Shown: positions 5,377-6,445 of the stretch, in pieces
How the letters are laid out: every line of letters begins with the position of its first letter
Position numbering within the stretch: position 1 is the stretch's first letter
Origin: JAQGMV01 sp035525455
Lineage (GTDB): Bacteria > Pseudomonadota > Gammaproteobacteria > Burkholderiales > SG8-41
Assembly (NCBI GenBank): GCA_035525455.1
Contig: DATLEF010000110.1
Span: 1-6,445, forward strand
Length of the DNA: 6,445 bases
Direction of reading: 5' to 3'
Translations under genes and position numbers: made by a program
Notes under the pieces: generated by a model
Told to the model about the DNA's origin: nothing
The model's database searches: none
What the model saw: the letters and a program-made list of their open reading frames with translations, nothing else

Positions 5377-6258
5377 TCAGGCGGCCGCTACTTCCAGCGT
5401 CTTCGGGCCTTCCGTGATCCAGTGCTTCGGGTCGTCCTGGACCATGATGCGGTAGAGATGGCGTAATTCTTTCATGTCGTAGTCGGCGTTCGCCTGGTGC
5501 ATGACGCTGCGGTCGTCCCAGATGACTACGTCGCCCATGATCCACTTGTGGCGGTACTCGTATTTCTTCTGCGTCGCGTGCGCCATGAGCTCGGCGACGA
5601 GCGCGAGTGCGTCTTTCTCTTCCATCCCCGGGATCGCTTCGATCCGCACCGGATTGAGATAGAGAAACTTGCGGCCGTTTTCAGGATGCGTGCGCACCAG
5701 CGGATGAATCGCGGGAGGCGGCAATTCTTTCGCGCTTTCCTCCGAGAGCGGGCGGAGCTTCCGCGGGCTGAACTTGCTCTCGAACATGTGGACCGCTTTG
5801 AGTCCCGCGATGCGTCGCTTTGTCGCCTCCGGGAGATCATCGTACGCGTCGTGCATGTTGACGAATTGCGTGTCGCCGCCATAGCTGGGAAGCGACACGG
5901 TGTGCAGCGCGGTCGCCTTGGGCGGGCACGGATGGTTGGAATGATCGGTGTGGTACGACCCGCCCGCGATGCGGTATTTGCCCGGCGCGATCTCGGTTTG
6001 CTTCACTTCGTACACGTCGGGATGGCCTATGCGCACTTCCTTGTGGTGATGCTGCATGAGCGGGCCGAAAATCTCGCCCGCGGCGGCAAACTGCGCCGGC
6101 GTAAGCTTCTGGCCGCGGAAGGCGAGCACATGATATTTTGCGAAGTCCGCGTTGATTTGTTTCTTGACCTCGTCGCTGACGGGACGGGAGAGATCGAGGC
6201 CGATGATTTCGGCGCCGGTCTCGTGGCTGGTCATCGGGTTGATCTTGTAATCGCTCAT
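5377..6258 (-). CDS. TauD/TfdA-family 2-oxoglutarate/Fe(II)-dependent dioxygenase
   Basis: This 293-residue protein has the normal TauD/TfdA length. These cytoplasmic enzymes couple oxidative decarboxylation of 2-oxoglutarate to hydroxylation of a substrate, often releasing sulfite or an alcohol. The iron triad is visible as H103 and D105 in SYHTDHSN and H254 in SVMHQAN. T130 in GGDTQFVN matches TauD Thr126, and R266 or R270 would bind the 2-oxoglutarate carboxylate. The N-terminal HETGAEIIGLDLSRP and HVLAFRGQKLT segments are also typical. I start at ATG 6258 because GGAGG lies 5 bases upstream; the longer TTG start at 6270 would overlap that site. The gene faces away from the second HyuA gene, with 97 bases between. 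The substrate cannot be read from sequence: taurine, alkyl sulfates and aryloxyacetates are family precedents. It may process a compound also handled by the neighbouring enzymes, but that is speculation. Confidence 0.94.
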   Translation of the reverse strand: MSDYKINPMTSHETGAEIIGLDLSRPVSDEVKKQINADFAKYHVLAFRGQKLTPAQFAAAGEIFGPLMQHHHKEVRIGHPDVYEVKQTEIAPGKYRIAGGSYHTDHSNHPCPPKATALHTVSLPSYGGDTQFVNMHDAYDDLPEATKRRIAGLKAVHMFESKFSPRKLRPLSEESAKELPPPAIHPLVRTHPENGRKFLYLNPVRIEAIPGMEEKDALALVAELMAHATQKKYEYRHKWIMGDVVIWDDRSVMHQANADYDMKELRHLYRIMVQDDPKHWITEGPKTLEVAAA

Positions 6259-6355
6259 CGCTTCCTCCAATGATGTTCTCGCGCTGGTGATCTTCGCACT
6301 TTTTCGCTGATACTATCGGGGCGTTCGGATTTTCCGCGTTGCCATCCCCCAGGAA
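6259..6355. promoter_or_regulatory. Divergent intergenic region, probable promoters for both genes
   Basis: Only 97 bases separate the two divergent starts, so promoters for both must lie here or overlap. For the plus strand, TGATACTAT at 6308-6316 resembles an extended -10 element, but no clear -35 is found. GATA-C-TATC (6310-6318) is also a short inverted repeat, a possible but weak operator. Confidence 0.35.
6264..6268 (-). promoter_or_regulatory. Shine-Dalgarno site of the dioxygenase gene
   Basis: On the minus strand GGAGG is followed by AAGCG and then ATG. The 5-base spacing is good for initiation at 6258 and argues against the TTG at 6270, whose last base lies in the site. Confidence 0.75.
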
Positions 6356-6445
6356 ATGAAAAGAGGCGCTCAGACCAACCGCTCGCGTGTCCGCATTGCG
6401 GTCGATATCGGCGGCACGTTCACCGACGGCCTCGCCGCGACGACC
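6356..6445 (+). CDS. Second hydantoinase A/oxoprolinase family protein, N-terminal 30 residues (runs off the window)
   Basis: The frame from ATG 6356 is open to the window end and contains VDIGGTFTDG at residues 16-25, the phosphate-binding loop that opens HyuA-type ATPase subunits. The first protein of this type (start 1965) has the same DIGGTFTD eight-residue core but at residues 9-16, with a different leader (MKRGAQTNRSR here), so this is a paralogue and not a recent duplicate. AGGA at 6351-6354 is a ribosome-site candidate, although only one base separates it from the ATG; no better in-frame start is seen. The rest of the protein and any HyuB partner would lie downstream. Identity as an ASKHA-fold HyuA protein is likely but rests on 30 residues. 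Confidence 0.82.
   Translation, partial: MKRGAQTNRSRVRIAVDIGGTFTDGLAATT

Noticed and set aside
5071..5466. Plus-strand open frame running across attC into the dioxygenase
   Set aside because: It overlaps the cassette gene, the attC and an antisense gene, with no ribosome site or family similarity.
5497..6273. Plus-strand open frame (258 codons) opposite the dioxygenase
   Set aside because: Antisense shadow; the minus strand carries the complete TauD-type protein with its iron triad.

Overview
The window looks like chromosomal DNA of a high-GC proteobacterium, most likely a betaproteobacterium of the Burkholderiales type. The lineage is an inference. It rests on the GC-rich, Arg/Ala-heavy coding style and on a Bug-type (TctC) solute-binding protein beside a hydantoinase-type pair, a combination common in that group. 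No rRNA, tRNA or CRISPR array is visible.

Layout. Positions 1-4043 hold a tight plus-strand operon: the C-terminal end of a Bug-family periplasmic binding protein (stop at 358), a HyuB-type subunit (358-1968, 1-base overlap) and a HyuA-type ATPase subunit (1965-4043, 4-base overlap). Together they suggest capture of a small organic acid or amide followed by ATP-dependent hydrolysis or carboxylation. A strong hairpin follows at 4068-4093. From about 4100 to 4676 there is no convincing gene, but there are perfect inverted repeats and a copy of a widespread interspersed repeat. At 5377-6258 (minus strand) lies a complete TauD/TfdA-type 2-oxoglutarate/Fe(II) dioxygenase. It diverges from the first 30 codons of a second HyuA-type protein starting at 6356, so hydantoinase-type genes flank the middle section on both sides.

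The most notable element lies between these metabolic genes: a complete integron gene cassette, 4677-5225. It holds one AT-richer gene for a small exported Cys-rich protein (4688-5161) and ends in a textbook attC site (5171-5231) with R'', L'', L' and R' boxes and the characteristic unpaired base. The first bases of the cassette (TTAGACC after G4676) are exactly complementary to the R'' end of its own attC (GGTCTAAC), as expected when a circular cassette is inserted by an integron integrase. No integrase gene and no second attC are visible, so this is a lone cassette: an insertion at a secondary site, a remnant of a lost integron, or the edge of an integrase-less cassette cluster.
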